Shown here one piece after another: positions 37,901 to 47,800 of a DNA stretch of 64,000 nucleotides. The position numbers were made by a program, and so were the translations under genes. Below the pieces are notes generated by a model that had not been told where the DNA came from, ran no database searches, and was given only the letters and a program-made list of their open reading frames with translations. How positions within the stretch are numbered: the first letter of the stretch is position 1; every line of letters starts with the position of its first letter. The DNA comes from Strigops habroptila (taxonomy: Eukaryota > Chordata > Aves > Psittaciformes > Psittacidae), in assembly GCF_004027225.2 (NCBI RefSeq), contig NC_044277.2, positions 32,662,495-32,726,494 of the forward strand. The letters are read 5' to 3'.

Positions 37901-40874
37901 GACAACTACAGCACATAACACACTGTTTTACTTGCAAGTAGTACTCAGCCTGCTTGCTTATTAGCATATGATCATCTATGAACAATGGATAAGCATGAAA
38001 TTATGAAGTAATTAAATAGCCCCAAATGATTACCTAAGCTAACATCAAACAGGATAATGCCATTTGGGCTTGGAAGAACACATTTACAACTGCTTCAATG
38101 ATGATAGGTGATACAAAAGCTTTTAATTCCTCTAGCCAAAATAGGAAGTAAAAGCACACTGCTTAGAACAGAAGTGCCAGTCGTTATAATCACAAATTCA
38201 TGCACCTTCCATAGCTGACAACAGAGTTCAATTTCAAAGAGTTTGGCTGAGTTCAATGATGCAGACAAGCACTCTCAGCATGCCCTAAAGATGGAGCCAG
38301 AGCTTGGAAATTTTGGAAGCAGGCAGAATACTGCAGCTGAAGAATTCCACAAACCCAAAGCTGGCAAGTAGCTTGAGATCTTTCATTTTTCTCTGTTCTT
38401 TTAAGGTGCACCTACATTAACGCTTTAGTTCAGAGCAGGAGTATATTTTTAAAGCAAACTTTCTGTGCTCAATTTGTACAATGAAGACATCTTGAGTATA
38501 CACATTGAATTCCTTTAGAGCTATTCCAAAGGAAAAAAGAAACCTTGAAAAATTTACTGTGTGGACGCCAGGTCCTTAGCAGCAATTACCCACAAGTAAT
38601 GCAGATAAACAGAAAGAGACATAGCCTTAGGACTTGTCTAGACGCTTCTACTTCCTCACCCCAAGGCAGTTTCTCTATTAATTAGTTAGTAGTGCCCTTG
38701 ATCATATGACAAGCTTTCATCCCTGTGGCCACCCAAATCTATTTCTCATCTTAGCCTTTCATTAGATATTCTACAAATCCAGTTCCTTGCCATGTAGATA
38801 CCTACACAAGCTCGTTCAGGTATATAGAGCATAATATCCTCTCATGGCAGGATAAACTAGACAAAGCATGTGACCTCGCCATGCCATCTTTAAATCCTTA
38901 ATTCCAGATAACTAGCTATGTCTATGCGGCAGTGTACTGAGCTATACGGCAATATTATTTATTTCCTAACAAAATAGCCTGTCTTGTTCCCTTAGCCTTC
39001 CTGCCCCTCTGCACTTGCTCCGGTTTGAAATGACCTTCTTGTTGAGCCAATCGTTATTTCAGTAGGGTCTCCCTGTGACATAAGCAAGAACAGTAGCTCT
39101 GTATTTCTATGAAAAAACTACACTGACTTTTATAATGCAATCTTATGCCTGTGCTTAGTTTTTCCCATAGACTTTCACACTTCTGACACGGTAATCCTAT
39201 AGCACGAGTATGCCCAACTCTTTCCCCTGTAGCTAAACAAAGCAGGAACAACTTCCAAATTCATTATTAGTTTCCAGCTCCACAGGACCTTGCATTCTGC
39301 ACAATTTAATTATTTCCACCAACATGGTCCTCAAAAGTCTTCCTGTTCTTCTCAGGAAATATTCCAATCTGCTCCTGTGTTGATAGTGACTGCTTCCCAC
39401 CTACATCTTCATGAAATTTCAGTACGACTCACCCACTGAGCCACAGTCGCAAGGCCGAATGGAAAAGCCCCATTAATCATTTAATCAAGCAGCACTCCAT
39501 GCAATGTACTTTATTATATTATCTTTAGATATCTTACCTCTTACATGCCATTGTATCCCACTCTTTGCAAAAGTTTAAATAAGTCACACATTCATATTTA
39601 CCTGAGCCAAGAACACACACAACACAAGGAAAAAAAAAAAAACCAAAACAAAATGAAAACAAACAAAAGTTCTAACCTGGTATCTTCGGGAAAGAATATT
39701 TCTAACAAAAAGCATCATATATCCATCAAATTTACCCGAGGCCTAGATATTTGCTTCCAGCTGTTAACTACTCTTAAGTATTTCTCATTTTAAATATACG
39801 TTTTCTCATTCAAAATCCAGTCACTAGACTTTATTCCACCTTTGCTAGATGAGATTTACTTGAAATACCTCTTTCTAGTCTTCTACCATAAGCCTGAATA
39901 CAAACTCAAGGAACTCTGTGTATTTAAGCAATTCTGCTCTGGTTTTTAGCACTTTTGCATCTCTTCATTAAACCCTCTTTAACTTTTCTGTAGCTTTGAA
40001 CTCTCAGCACATGAGGCCTCAGCTTAAAAAAGCACTGATGGTACACAGGTAACCACATTATATATTTAAGCCTCACAGAACCAAGATGACAGATTTCAAC
40101 ACCAATGCTTGTATTCACCTCATCATCTAAAAGCCCTCAACCCAGCCGCTCAGTAACCACAGTTCTCTTGGAACAGTTCAGTTTGTTTCCCTCCCTGGTG
40201 CCATTCAACCAAAACATCAAAATTCCCCAAACCTGTGATTACCTTACACGACCCCAGCACAGCTGCCATACTGCACACAAAAACACCAGTGGATTACACA
40301 AGTGAACAGAAAATCAGCCTGCAATGTTTTATTACCACCATGTGCAAACGTCGCTGATACCATTATATCACCTCGACGGACTAGCCTGCATTCTAGGAAT
40401 CTTCTCAAGTCCTCAAAAGAGCTGAAAACCTCCTCAACGCTAGCGACCACCAGCATTAGAAGGCTATACGCAGATATAAAACGTGCTTACACGAAATACT
40501 AAGTGCAGAAGCGCTATTAGCGCTTCAGGACACTCTTTAGTTTGCTAAAGGCAGCTGCCCCTCACAGTCCGCAGGGACACGGTGCTTCCAGAGCCGCCGC
40601 AGCTGTCTGAGAGCCGCGGGCGCCCGCTCCCTCAGAACCCCAACACCCGCCGCCCCTCACCATGTGCCACGTCGCTCCACCGCTGGAACTCCGCGGCGCA
40701 CCCGTCCCCGAAGCGCCGGCACAGGCAGCAGCAGGCGAACTCCAGCATCCAGGCCGCGGCCACCGCCTCCACCTCACCCGCCGGGGGCCCGCTCCTGCTC
40801 GCCGCCGCCATCTTCAACCCGCGCGCCAACGGCAGCGCCCGCCAGCGCCCCGCCCCCTGCCGCGCGGCAGCCAT
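19819..40874 (-). CDS. TERF1: TERF1, telomeric repeat-binding factor 1 / TRF1 (10 coding exons)
   Basis: Shelterin subunit that binds double-stranded TTAGGG repeats as a homodimer and recruits TIN2; nuclear. Minus-strand coding exons in transcript order: 40874-40661, 37115-37020, 34783-34653, 33984-33898, 32577-32428, 29206-29100, 27945-27880, 27795-27752, 26687-26623, 19977-19819. All junctions are GT-AG with consistent phases, giving 372 residues from the first Met or 351 from the second (codon 22). Residues about 35-226 are the TRFH domain ([67 protein letters not shown]). A basic, variable linker follows, then a Myb/telobox domain at 321-372 with [14 protein letters not shown]. The human protein is longer (439 aa as I recall) because of an acidic N-terminal extension missing here. 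CpG-island promoter; an LTR lies upstream. Confidence 0.95.
21380..21890. mobile_element. possible degraded LTR-type element
   Basis: A block distinctly richer in GC than the surrounding intron, ending in CTAATAAATCC at about 21843-21853, which could be a poly(A) signal of an LTR on the plus strand. The middle contains CTCAGCACCACTACTGGG. I cannot name the family or find matching TG...CA ends, so this is only a compositional call. Confidence 0.25.
22419..22432 (+). repeat. short (AT)n microsatellite
   Basis: Seven AT dinucleotides followed by a T run, in TERF1 intron 9. Confidence 0.8.
24431..25075 (+). mobile_element. CR1 retrotransposon fragment, truncated at both ends
   Basis: Sense-strand CR1 sequence from the end of the reverse-transcriptase ORF into the 3' part: CCAGGGGTCAATACTGGGTC, CAACAAAACTGGGAGGAATG, GACCTGCTGGAAAGTAGC, TTCCAGCAGAAGGCTACAAA. 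The copy is 5'-truncated, as is usual, but it also stops inside the element at GAAAAGTTGAGAGA. Its 3' end is missing and a minus-strand LTR follows at once. The short frames within it are remnants with stops. It is antisense to TERF1. Confidence 0.93.
25076..25474 (-). mobile_element. truncated solo LTR, same family as 41275-41849
   Basis: About 400 bp match the LTR at 41275-41849 at high identity, including AGTTTATATACTGGGCA, GGAATACCCCTTTGGCTAGT, CATGAGACTGAAAAGTCCTT and GCATTGTTCTGGGACTAAAG. On the minus strand it starts with the TG end (complement of CCCAGGACA at 25466-25474). It keeps the TATA region and lacks the last part of the LTR, which is cut off at the CR1 junction. No internal retroviral sequence is present. 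Confidence 0.88.
26318..26340. repeat. A-run/T-run homopolymer junction
   Basis: An A-rich run is followed directly by a run of about 15 T, which could form a short hairpin. In TERF1 intron 9. Confidence 0.75.
26623..26687 (-). CDS. TERF1: TERF1 coding exon 9
   Basis: 65 nt, phase 1 to 0; acceptor GTTCTAG|GTCTAAAC, donor AGACAG|GTTTGT. It encodes [20 protein letters not shown], ending in the basic RKRQ that leads into the Myb domain (human EKHRARKRQ at the same place). An AG ten bases further in was excluded because it breaks the frame. Confidence 0.85.
27752..27795 (-). CDS. TERF1: TERF1 coding exon 8
   Basis: 44 nt, phase 2 to 1; acceptor TTCCTTACAG|GCCTCG, donor CTTCAGA|GTGAGT. It encodes a basic linker, [14 protein letters not shown]. 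The linker is poorly conserved in the family; the call rests on strong splice sites and phase. Confidence 0.8.
27880..27945 (-). CDS. TERF1: TERF1 coding exon 7
   Basis: 66 nt, phase 2 in and out; acceptor CTTTTTTAG|ATTAATG, donor AGTAAG|GTAAAA. It encodes [20 protein letters not shown] of the variable linker. A G/T-rich tract precedes the acceptor. Confidence 0.8.
27946..28035 (-). repeat. A/C-rich low-complexity tract (G/T-rich on the transcribed strand)
   Basis: On the plus strand, A runs are interleaved with CCC and CCCC groups. On the TERF1 sense strand it reads as T runs with GGG/GGGG groups (for example TTTTGGGGTTTTTGG), and it serves as the polypyrimidine-like tract of exon 7. Probably a decayed poly(A)/simple repeat. 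Confidence 0.7.
29100..29206 (-). CDS. TERF1: TERF1 coding exon 6
   Basis: 107 nt, phase 0 to 2; acceptor ATCTCTCACAG|GCAGCC, donor CAAAG|GTTTGT. It encodes [20 protein letters not shown] and then [14 protein letters not shown]. The start matches human AAAKVVESK at the end of the TRFH domain (recalled). Confidence 0.88.
29375..29500 (-). mobile_element. CR1 3'-end fragment
   Basis: The plus strand reads AATCATAAAATGGTTTGGGT, GGAAGGGACCTTAAAGATCT and CCAACCTGGCCTTGAACACA, the reverse complement of the CR1 3' end. The element is on the minus strand (sense to TERF1), about 125 bp, in intron 5 close to exon 6. Confidence 0.9.
29501..32427 (-). other. TERF1: TERF1 intron 5 (part)
   Basis: Intron between exons 5 and 6. 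Apart from the CR1 copy at 30944-31395 I see only AT-rich sequence and chance frames. Confidence 0.8.
30944..31395 (+). mobile_element. CR1 fragment with internal deletions
   Basis: Sense CR1 3' region: TGGGGGCCCCCAACAAAAGA, CAGGTCCAGAGGAGGGCCAT, GAGGGCTGGAGTTGTTCAGC, TTGCCCAGAGAGGTGGTATC, GGCTGGAGGGGCTCTGAGCA. Compared with the usual order of CR1 motifs, the segment between the 'gcctacaggaaag' part and the 'cccagagaggtgg' part is shortened, and the extreme 3' end is missing. Intron 5 of TERF1, antisense. Confidence 0.9.
32428..32577 (-). CDS. TERF1: TERF1 coding exon 5 (TRFH domain, C-terminal helices)
   Basis: 150 nt, 50 whole codons; acceptor TTTTTCTTAG|CCTTTA, donor TTACAG|GTATGT. It encodes [20 protein letters not shown] and [20 protein letters not shown], aligning with the human helices around FSYNHMMEKIKSYVNYVL (recalled). 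Confidence 0.94.
32578..33897 (-). other. TERF1: TERF1 intron 4
   Basis: 1.3 kb of AT-rich intron; nothing further recognised. Confidence 0.85.
33898..33984 (-). CDS. TERF1: TERF1 coding exon 4 (TRFH domain)
   Basis: 87 nt, 29 whole codons; acceptor TATTTGTTGTAG|ATTGTA, donor GATAAG|GTAGTA. It encodes [20 protein letters not shown] and LFTDSESDK, corresponding to human MENGNFKEAEEVFERIF (recalled). Confidence 0.95.
33985..34652 (-). other. TERF1: TERF1 intron 3
   Basis: About 670 bp of AT-rich intron with a short CAAA-rich run near 34040; no other element recognised. Confidence 0.85.
34653..34783 (-). CDS. TERF1: TERF1 coding exon 3 (TRFH domain, TIN2-docking part)
   Basis: 131 nt, phase 1 to 0; acceptor CCTCCCAAAG|AATGCC, donor ATTCAG|GTTTGT. 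It encodes [20 protein letters not shown] and [20 protein letters not shown]. The phenylalanine in HFENDK matches human F142, the residue I recall as contacting the TIN2 peptide. The helix is three residues longer than in human. Confidence 0.95.
34784..37019 (-). other. TERF1: TERF1 intron 2
   Basis: 2.2 kb of AT-rich intron; no transposon recognised. A 158-codon antisense frame (35201-35677) resembles nothing I know and is treated as chance. Confidence 0.8.
37020..37115 (-). CDS. TERF1: TERF1 coding exon 2 (TRFH domain)
   Basis: 96 nt, phase 1 in and out; acceptor CTTTTCTAG|CTCTTA, donor AAACTTG|GTAAAT. It encodes [20 protein letters not shown] and [11 protein letters not shown], matching human IHGLSSLTACQLRTIYICQFLTRIAAGKTL position by position in the hydrophobic pattern. 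Confidence 0.94.
37116..40660 (-). other. TERF1: TERF1 intron 1
   Basis: 3.5 kb; GC-rich only beside exon 1. A short A-rich run lies at about 39629-39666. No transposon or RNA gene recognised. Confidence 0.8.
40661..40874 (-). CDS. TERF1: TERF1 coding exon 1
   Basis: It encodes [20 protein letters not shown] and [18 protein letters not shown], the first TRFH helices (human EAEAVAAGWMLDFLCLSLCR, recalled). The donor is GCACATG|GTGAGG. Two Met codons are possible. The first, at 40872-40874, directly follows an in-frame TAA, so it is the most upstream possible, but it has T at -3. The second, at 40809-40811, has A at -3 and G at +4, a strong context, and lies in a YY1-type AAGATGGCGGC motif. 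I favour the second for translation but give the longer span. Neither start includes an acidic extension. Confidence 0.92.
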
Positions 40875-40954
40875 TTAGCGCGGCCGCCTCCGCCCCGCGC
40901 CGCACACGTCACCCCCGCTGGCGGGCGAGGCCGCGCCGCTCAGGCCTCGAGGGG

Positions 40955-40986
40955 CGGTGAGGGGGCGGGGCGGTGAGGGGGCGGGG
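40955..40986 (+). repeat. perfect 16-bp tandem duplication with GC boxes
   Basis: Two identical adjacent copies of CGGTGAGGGGGCGGGG, followed by a partial third GC box. Each copy carries an SP1/KLF-type GGGGCGGGG site. Confidence 0.9.
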
Positions 40987-41274
40987 CGGGTCGGGTCCGA
41001 GGGCCCCGCTGCGGAGCGTGCCCGGCAGTGGTTCGTCCGGCTGCTGAAGGCCTGCTGCAGGGCATCACCTTTACCTCGAACTGAATAAACGATGTGGCGC
41101 GATACAAGCAGCTCGGGGCACCCTGCCCCCTGACGGGAATGTTCTGGAACATCTAGGTGATGCCCTGCCTGGGTACTGGTGATTTGAGAGCTTTCCTCTT
41201 GTGGTTGCTGTTACCTGAGAATGGGAGACTAACAGCGCGAACGCGGGTGTTGTGTGCATGTGTGGTAGGAAGGA

Positions 41275-41849
41275 CTGCCGTGGTTTAACCGCAGCCAGAG
41301 CTAAGCAGCTGCTTGCTTGCTCCCCCCCCACTCGCAGTGGGATGGGGTGGAGAACAGGAAAAAACATAAAACCTGTGGGTTAAGAAGAACAGTTTAATAA
41401 TTGAAATAAACTACAATATAATATTAACATTAATACTGAACAGGAAAATGATAAAAAGAGAAATAAAAAAAACCCAAACCCAAACCTACAAGTGATGCAC
41501 AGTAAAATTGCTCATCACCCACCGGCCCATACCCAGCCTGACCAGAGCAGTGATCTGGGCCTTCCGGGTAACTCCCCGCAGTTTATATACTGGGCACGAA
41601 GTGCTGTGGTATGGAATACCCCTTTGGCTAGTTTGGGTCAGGTGTCCTGTCTCTGCTTCCTCCTGGCTTCTTGTGCCCCTCCTCACTGGCAGAGCATGAG
41701 ACTGAAAAGTCCTTGATCAGGGTAAGCGCTACTGAGCAACAACTAAAACATCAGTGTGTTATCAGCATTGTTCTGGGACTAAAGTCAAAAACACAGCACT
41801 GCACCTGCTGCTAGGAAGAACATTAACTATCCCAGCTGAAACCCGGACA
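41275..41849 (-). mobile_element. solo LTR of an endogenous retrovirus, sense to TERF1
   Basis: 575 bp with TG...CA ends when read on the minus strand (complement of CCCGGACA at 41842-41849, through complement of TGCCGTGG at 41275). A TATA box lies in CAGTATATAAACTG (complement of about 41580-41593). No gag, pol or env sequence flanks it, so it is a solo LTR left by LTR-LTR recombination. Flanks AAGGAC and AAGGGC differ by one base and may be a decayed 6-bp target duplication. A truncated relative lies at 25076-25474. Transcription would run toward TERF1 exon 1, about 400 bp away. Confidence 0.9.
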
Positions 41850-44800
41850 AGGGCTTCATGTAAGCAGGTCTTCATGTGGTTTCTGGAGAGAGAAAACTAC
41901 TGGAGGAAGAACGGCAGACATGTCAGTGTTGCCGAGCCTGGAGACTGAAAGGTGGAAGCCTTAACTTCACAATGAAACCTGGGGTGCAATGTGAAGAGGG
42001 ACTGAGTTAGTTGAGAGTGTGGAGTGCATCTATCTGAGAAGGCAATCCTTTGTATATGTTAAAATGTAAAACCTAAGGAAGAAGAAGGTAGTCTGTGAAG
42101 AGCTGAATTTACAGCAAATGCTGAAGGGCAGAGTAGTTTTCCTGTCTGAAACTTGATAGAGGGTGGAGTAGTCTTTTGGTAGATCTGGTGAAAGGCTTTA
42201 ATTTGAGCTTTACTCCTGGGATGAACAGTGGTAGCAGCAGAATGAATGAGCTGTTAGGCCTTTGCTGCCTTTGACTCCTGTGGTCACATTAAATGCACCT
42301 GCAGCAGTCTTGCTGTGACATAGGTAAACTGAGGTCAAACAGAGAAGAAAATACATAATTTAATTTAGAAAAAAATCATCTAGTTGGACATACTTGTTAA
42401 TATAAGGTTTAAATTTCCACTTTGAGACTTAATGTTTGGCAACAGTTCTAAGCTTATGTTGTAGTAAGCTTTCAGATGCATGTTTGCACATGTATCTACA
42501 ATAACAACTTCAAGGACATGAATTCTTTAGAGCAGGCAGATTTGCTGTTATTTTTCATATTGCTTTGATAGTATTTCAGGATAATGGCAAGCCCAAAACT
42601 GTGTCAAGCTTTATCAGGCTGCTGAAAATCTCAGGAATCAAAATTCTCAGTATGCTTGTCATGAACTAGTTAGACATCAAAAATGAGCTCATTATGCATT
42701 AATCTTTAATTGAGCATGCATTTGGGGGGTTTTGTAGTAGGAACTGCAACAGGAGGGTATAACAAAGCTCAAAATTACCATGATCAAACAGCAGCAGGAG
42801 CAAACCTGCATACTTGGCTTTCTGGTCCTCTTCAGAGGACCTTCAGAGGATTCTGACTGCAGTGGTTCAAGTGGAGAGAAGATAGTTTCTTGAAAATGTT
42901 CTTTGGGAAGCCACAGTTCTTGCTATGACCTGTTCAGCCTCAGCAAGTACCAACCAGCGCAGTATCTTTACACTGCATTCCGTGTTGAACACTTGAGTGT
43001 TGTCTGGTTTTCCTTTAGTTATCATCTTTATTTATGGGTGGATTTTTGTATTTAGATTATCTCCACCCCTAAGACCTGGAAAGACCAAGATGCCTGTGCA
43101 CCTTACCAACAGTACTAGAACATTTCTGCCTGCTTTGTGGGCAGCATCCGAAGACTGTTCTAAAGACTAGGTTGTCTCTTCAATGTGAAAACAATGTGTG
43201 AACATACTTCTAATGCAACTAAATTTTCAATTAGGAAAGTACAAATTTAATGTAATTTTCAAACTCTTTCTTGCATCTTGTGCCTTTCTGGATTTGATAA
43301 GGAAACAAATAGGGGAAAGGAAGGGTATGAGTACAGGACATGGGTAACCTGAACTTTATTTTAAATGGGCCTGACAGAATTCCCTGGTGGAATGCAGAGG
43401 TTCTGGAGCTAGTGTGACAAGTTCATCAAAGTTTATAAACTGCAATAATGTTAGATTAAGTATGTTGTGGGTTTTTTTTTTTTGGAAAATACACTGGTAT
43501 CCGGTGGCATTTCTCACTGCTGTTTGCCTCACTAATCACTGTTTTGCATGGTTACTGCAAATACGTTGTTTTGGAATACATTTCAGCACTTCAGCAGTTT
43601 TAGAACCCTCCCAAAACAGTCTCCATTGTTATTTCCACAAATAATACAAAATGCAGCAGTTTCCTTGTTCTGAAGGCCTTCGTTTTAGATCTCTGCATGA
43701 ATTGGTCTTCTGTTATTTTCGTCTTGCCTCAACAAGAATCAAGAATCCTATTAAAAATTATTGATCGGGGGACTAGATAGGTGGAAAAAAGAAGTCACAC
43801 AGTGAAAACTCCAAGGTCCCTTATGGAAGTTTTTATGGTATTAGTCTGGTTTATCCCTTTACCTGTCTTTTCTGCCTAAAACACACACTTTGAAAGCTGC
43901 TGAGCTTTTTCAGGCATGTTGTGCTACAGTCTTTTGTTGCATGACAAAGCTGCTTCTTGGCTCGCAAACTAATTTCTTCTGAGTGTTAGAGCATAGGTTC
44001 TTTTTTTTTTGCTTTAGCAGCAGTGCTGAGCCGTGAGACCAATTGAACCAGTAGACTTTAAAATGAGATATGTTAAAATCTTCACAACAGTGAAACATAT
44101 GGTTATAATAGTGGTTATATAGTATTATGTGTAGTTACTTTGGAATAAAGGTGAAAGGGATGGTTTAATACTCTCGATACACATTTATTCAGCCAAAATG
44201 CTGACCTACGGTGATATACCTTATTGAATTATTTCAGTAGTAATAGTTATGCAATATAGATTGATGGAAAAATCAAAGTAACAGAGCCACAAAAGTTCTG
44301 TTTAAAGAATATTACTGAGGTTATTCATCATATATAGAAATAAAGGATCAGACCAGACTTCTGATAAAATACTGTCAAAAATAATGGATCTTGGAAAATC
44401 ACATCTGTCTAAAAGTTACTGGCAGTAACTTCCCATTCAGTGAAGGATTTTATTTATGAGTAGGTCAAGATTAGTCAAGGATAATACTATATAGATGTTT
44501 CACAGATTTATGGGTATTGTTCCTGAGCCAATCATACAGAAGCAATTAGATGCAGTACATTTCTGAGAGGAGAAGAACGCAATGGGTGAGGTTGGTCTGC
44601 AATAGAAAATAGTTATAGGTCTGCAACTGTGTTCTGTCTTTCCTTGATCCTCTGGACATGCATCTGCTGTGGATTCAAATGGTTTGGGATTTGCAGGCAA
44701 AAGTGGAAAGTCTGAACCAGTGACTCCCTTGTCTACAGTCACAGGCTGCATGAGTAGTGAGGAGTTCTCATGGTGAGGTCTAAACCCAACAGTTCTGTAT

Positions 44801-47800
44801 GAGAGCCTGTTTGGGAGCTGTGGTGGTCACTGCGAAAGCATGTGGCCCCTTTGTGGATGGATACTGTGGCTTACATCTATCCATAGGGGGATAGATTCCT
44901 TATGGAATCTGATCAGTGGGAAAGGAAGAAGTTTCTGATTAATTAACTAGAGAAAGTGTAAGAGAAAATGAGTTGAATTTCCTGGGACCTGAGCAGAAGC
45001 AGGGTATTATCCACCTTTTTTGCCTTTCCAAACTTGGATTACTTGATTCAGTATTACAGATTTCTCCTGCTTTCTTTGTAAATAAATGCATTTTGTGGAA
45101 TAGAGTGAAAGAGAAATTAGAAAAAAAAAACCAAATGAAAGGCTAGATTTCTCCTCTTGAGAGTGCTGTTAGCACTTGTAAGATATTTGAATGATTTCTG
45201 AAGCTTAAACTATAGATCTCATTGTATGCTTTAAATACTGGACATTTTAATGGCTCATTAAGCTATTACATATATGAAAAATAAAGGTTGCATTATTCTC
45301 AGTTAATGTAATGCAGTTTCAGAGACAAATGTATTGTAGTAGTCAATATAATGAACTCAGCAGGGTCTCCTCCCCTTTGCTGAGATTAATTCACACACAG
45401 AAAAAGAATTGTTAGGTATTTTATTCTGCCCTAGCTGAAGAGCTACATTAGAGACTTAGAGTTAAAGACAACATAGCTGACTACGTTATCACCAGCCATC
45501 ACCATTGCCACATTTGCATCACTGAGTGTCAAACCCATGTTTTACCAGAGCGCGTGTGGCTTGGCATGCTGTAGAGCACTGACTGCACCCCATCTTGCTA
45601 CCAGAAGCAAATACTTCCTGTGTTTTGTCTTTACTAGATGTTTCTTGTTTTTACCAGGGACATGCTCTTATAGCCCATATGCCAAACTCCTGATGAAGTT
45701 AAATGGAATTCTCCTTGGCTAAGATTAAAGCATTTATATCAGTTAAACAAATCCATGGTGTTTACATACTTTAATGAATTTACATCATGTTTATGGAGTA
45801 AATTTTAAGTAAATGAGGATTGCCTGATAAGATATGTAGAATGAGTCCCTGAGTTACTGACCAGATACTGATGTCTCTGGTATACTGAGTAATGACTGAC
45901 ATTTGGCACTGTTTTCTGGTTAATTATCCCTGAGATACACAATTTCAGCATAGGCAACTACATTTCCATGAACTGATTGTTAGAGGCCTTTTGGAAACTT
46001 TGCCTGCTTAGAAGTAATAATTTATTTATGTGTTTGTTTATTTTGCTTAGTATGCCAGGCACTAGGAACTGACATCTTTGAAACTGTTCCTAGTGTGAAA
46101 ATAAGGTCTTGAAAATATAATTCTCTGGCTCTACTGATTAGCTGAACAGTGTATGTGTTTAGCAGAGTGAGGGAAAGAGAATGGACTTGCAACAATTTTA
46201 AATACTGTGAAAATAGTTAAAGGAAACACACTTACCTGTATGTCTGTAAAAGTAATAGAGAAGATGAGTTGTAGTTATACAAGGAACACGGAAAATTTGG
46301 GATATTTGAGTGGCTGAAACTGAATCTGGTGCTGTTATCAATGTAAGCTTCCAAATGAAAGGGGAATCATTTACTGTTGTTTAAAAGTGGGAGGTAGTAG
46401 ACTTCACTGGATTTCTGACACTCTGCTTTAAATAGCTATTGCGATAGGCAATACATATATGAATGTCAAATTAATTTGCAACATTAATACACTCCTGGAA
46501 TTACAATTTTATTCATTCAGAGCTCTGAATACGTTCTGATAGTCCCTGTGATTTAATTCGGCAGAAGTCATGATTTGAGATTCCAAGGTGAACAAGACAT
46601 GCTGATTATCCAAAAATCACTTTCATTTTAACTGTGGGGAAATACTGACATGAAACTTTTCTTACAGAAAGCAGAGGTAGCTGCATATTTATGCATCTTC
46701 AAATTTGTTTTTAATTCGTTTGTTTTTGTGGGTGACAATGAGGGCTCAGACATGAAGACAGCAGCTGCTGTTTTCTGTTACTATTGAACACTATAAAATA
46801 GATACTTTATTCTTTTTAACGTACTAAGCTTTTTATTTCTTTTGATTACTGGGAATCTTATTTTGTCCACTACAAGAAATGTGGGTAACTTTTGATTTAG
46901 TTTTGAAATATTTCGTGGAAAAATTAGAGCTTTTCTCCAGTCCTTACAAGGAACTTGTGGAACTTGCTTGAAGTGATTAAACAAGCCTTGCTTATAAGGT
47001 CCTGATGAGAAGGGGTGGTCAGGCAAGCAATAGTGAGTAATAATTAAAGTGCTAGTTCTACTGTTGCTGCCATAATGCTTCTTGTTTTGGAGATGTCACA
47101 TTTCATGCCAGAACAAAATTATTCTAGTTTACGTATGCTTTAATTTACTGCCAGATATATAAGCTTCACAGCAATCACAGTGATGTGCAGATGTTAACAC
47201 TTGCATTTTTCTGGGTGCATGGAAAATGATGTCCTGGTATACAACCTCTTTTGTTTCAACTATGGATTAGTGTTGTGAGAACTGTAAGAAAGATCTTTCT
47301 TTCTGCTGTAGCTTGGTGAACTGAGAAGTCTCTTTAGATTGCAGGTGTATAGTAGCACATATGTGAGGTATTGCAGGATTTTGGTTTGGAGGCTACTGTG
47401 CAAAGACAGTGCCAGATTCCATATGTGCCATTGTGTGTGTATGGGTGTTCATATATATGTGGAGTCACTTGCTTGAAGTGGTCATCAGACTTGCTACTGG
47501 AAGATGAGTCACAAATATAAGAGGTTTCTGTTGTGTAGCATCCTAGTGAGGGACTGGAGAACTGAAGACACAGTTCCTATCTAGGAATGGTACAATTATG
47601 TCTGCTTCTTTATATATTTTAATGAAATCATTAAACCAAGAACAGTAAAAGATTAAAATGGAAAAGGTGATAAATACAGGCAGTTCCTTGGGTGGCTGAG
47701 CTAATGAACTCTACTTCTTTACGGATCTGGGTTTTGTGGTTGGGTGCCTTAGTGTTTAATAAGGTAGAAACATTTCCTGCAGTTGAGGCATTCATAATGG

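Larger units (their letters stand above)
40560..41060 (-). promoter_or_regulatory. TERF1: TERF1 CpG-island promoter
   Basis: Dense CG dinucleotides from about 40560 to 41060 span exon 1 and its upstream side. Visible elements are two copies of a 16-bp unit with a GC box (CGGTGAGGGGGCGGGG at 40955-40970 and 40971-40986, plus strand) and a half-CRE (TGACGT on minus, 40906-40911) about 35 bp before the first Met. No TATA box is seen close by. Confidence 0.8.

Noticed and set aside
40582-40976. Plus-strand frames of about 100 codons over the TERF1 CpG island
   Set aside because: GC-rich shadows of exon 1 with proline/arginine/alanine-rich content; no evidence for a divergent gene.
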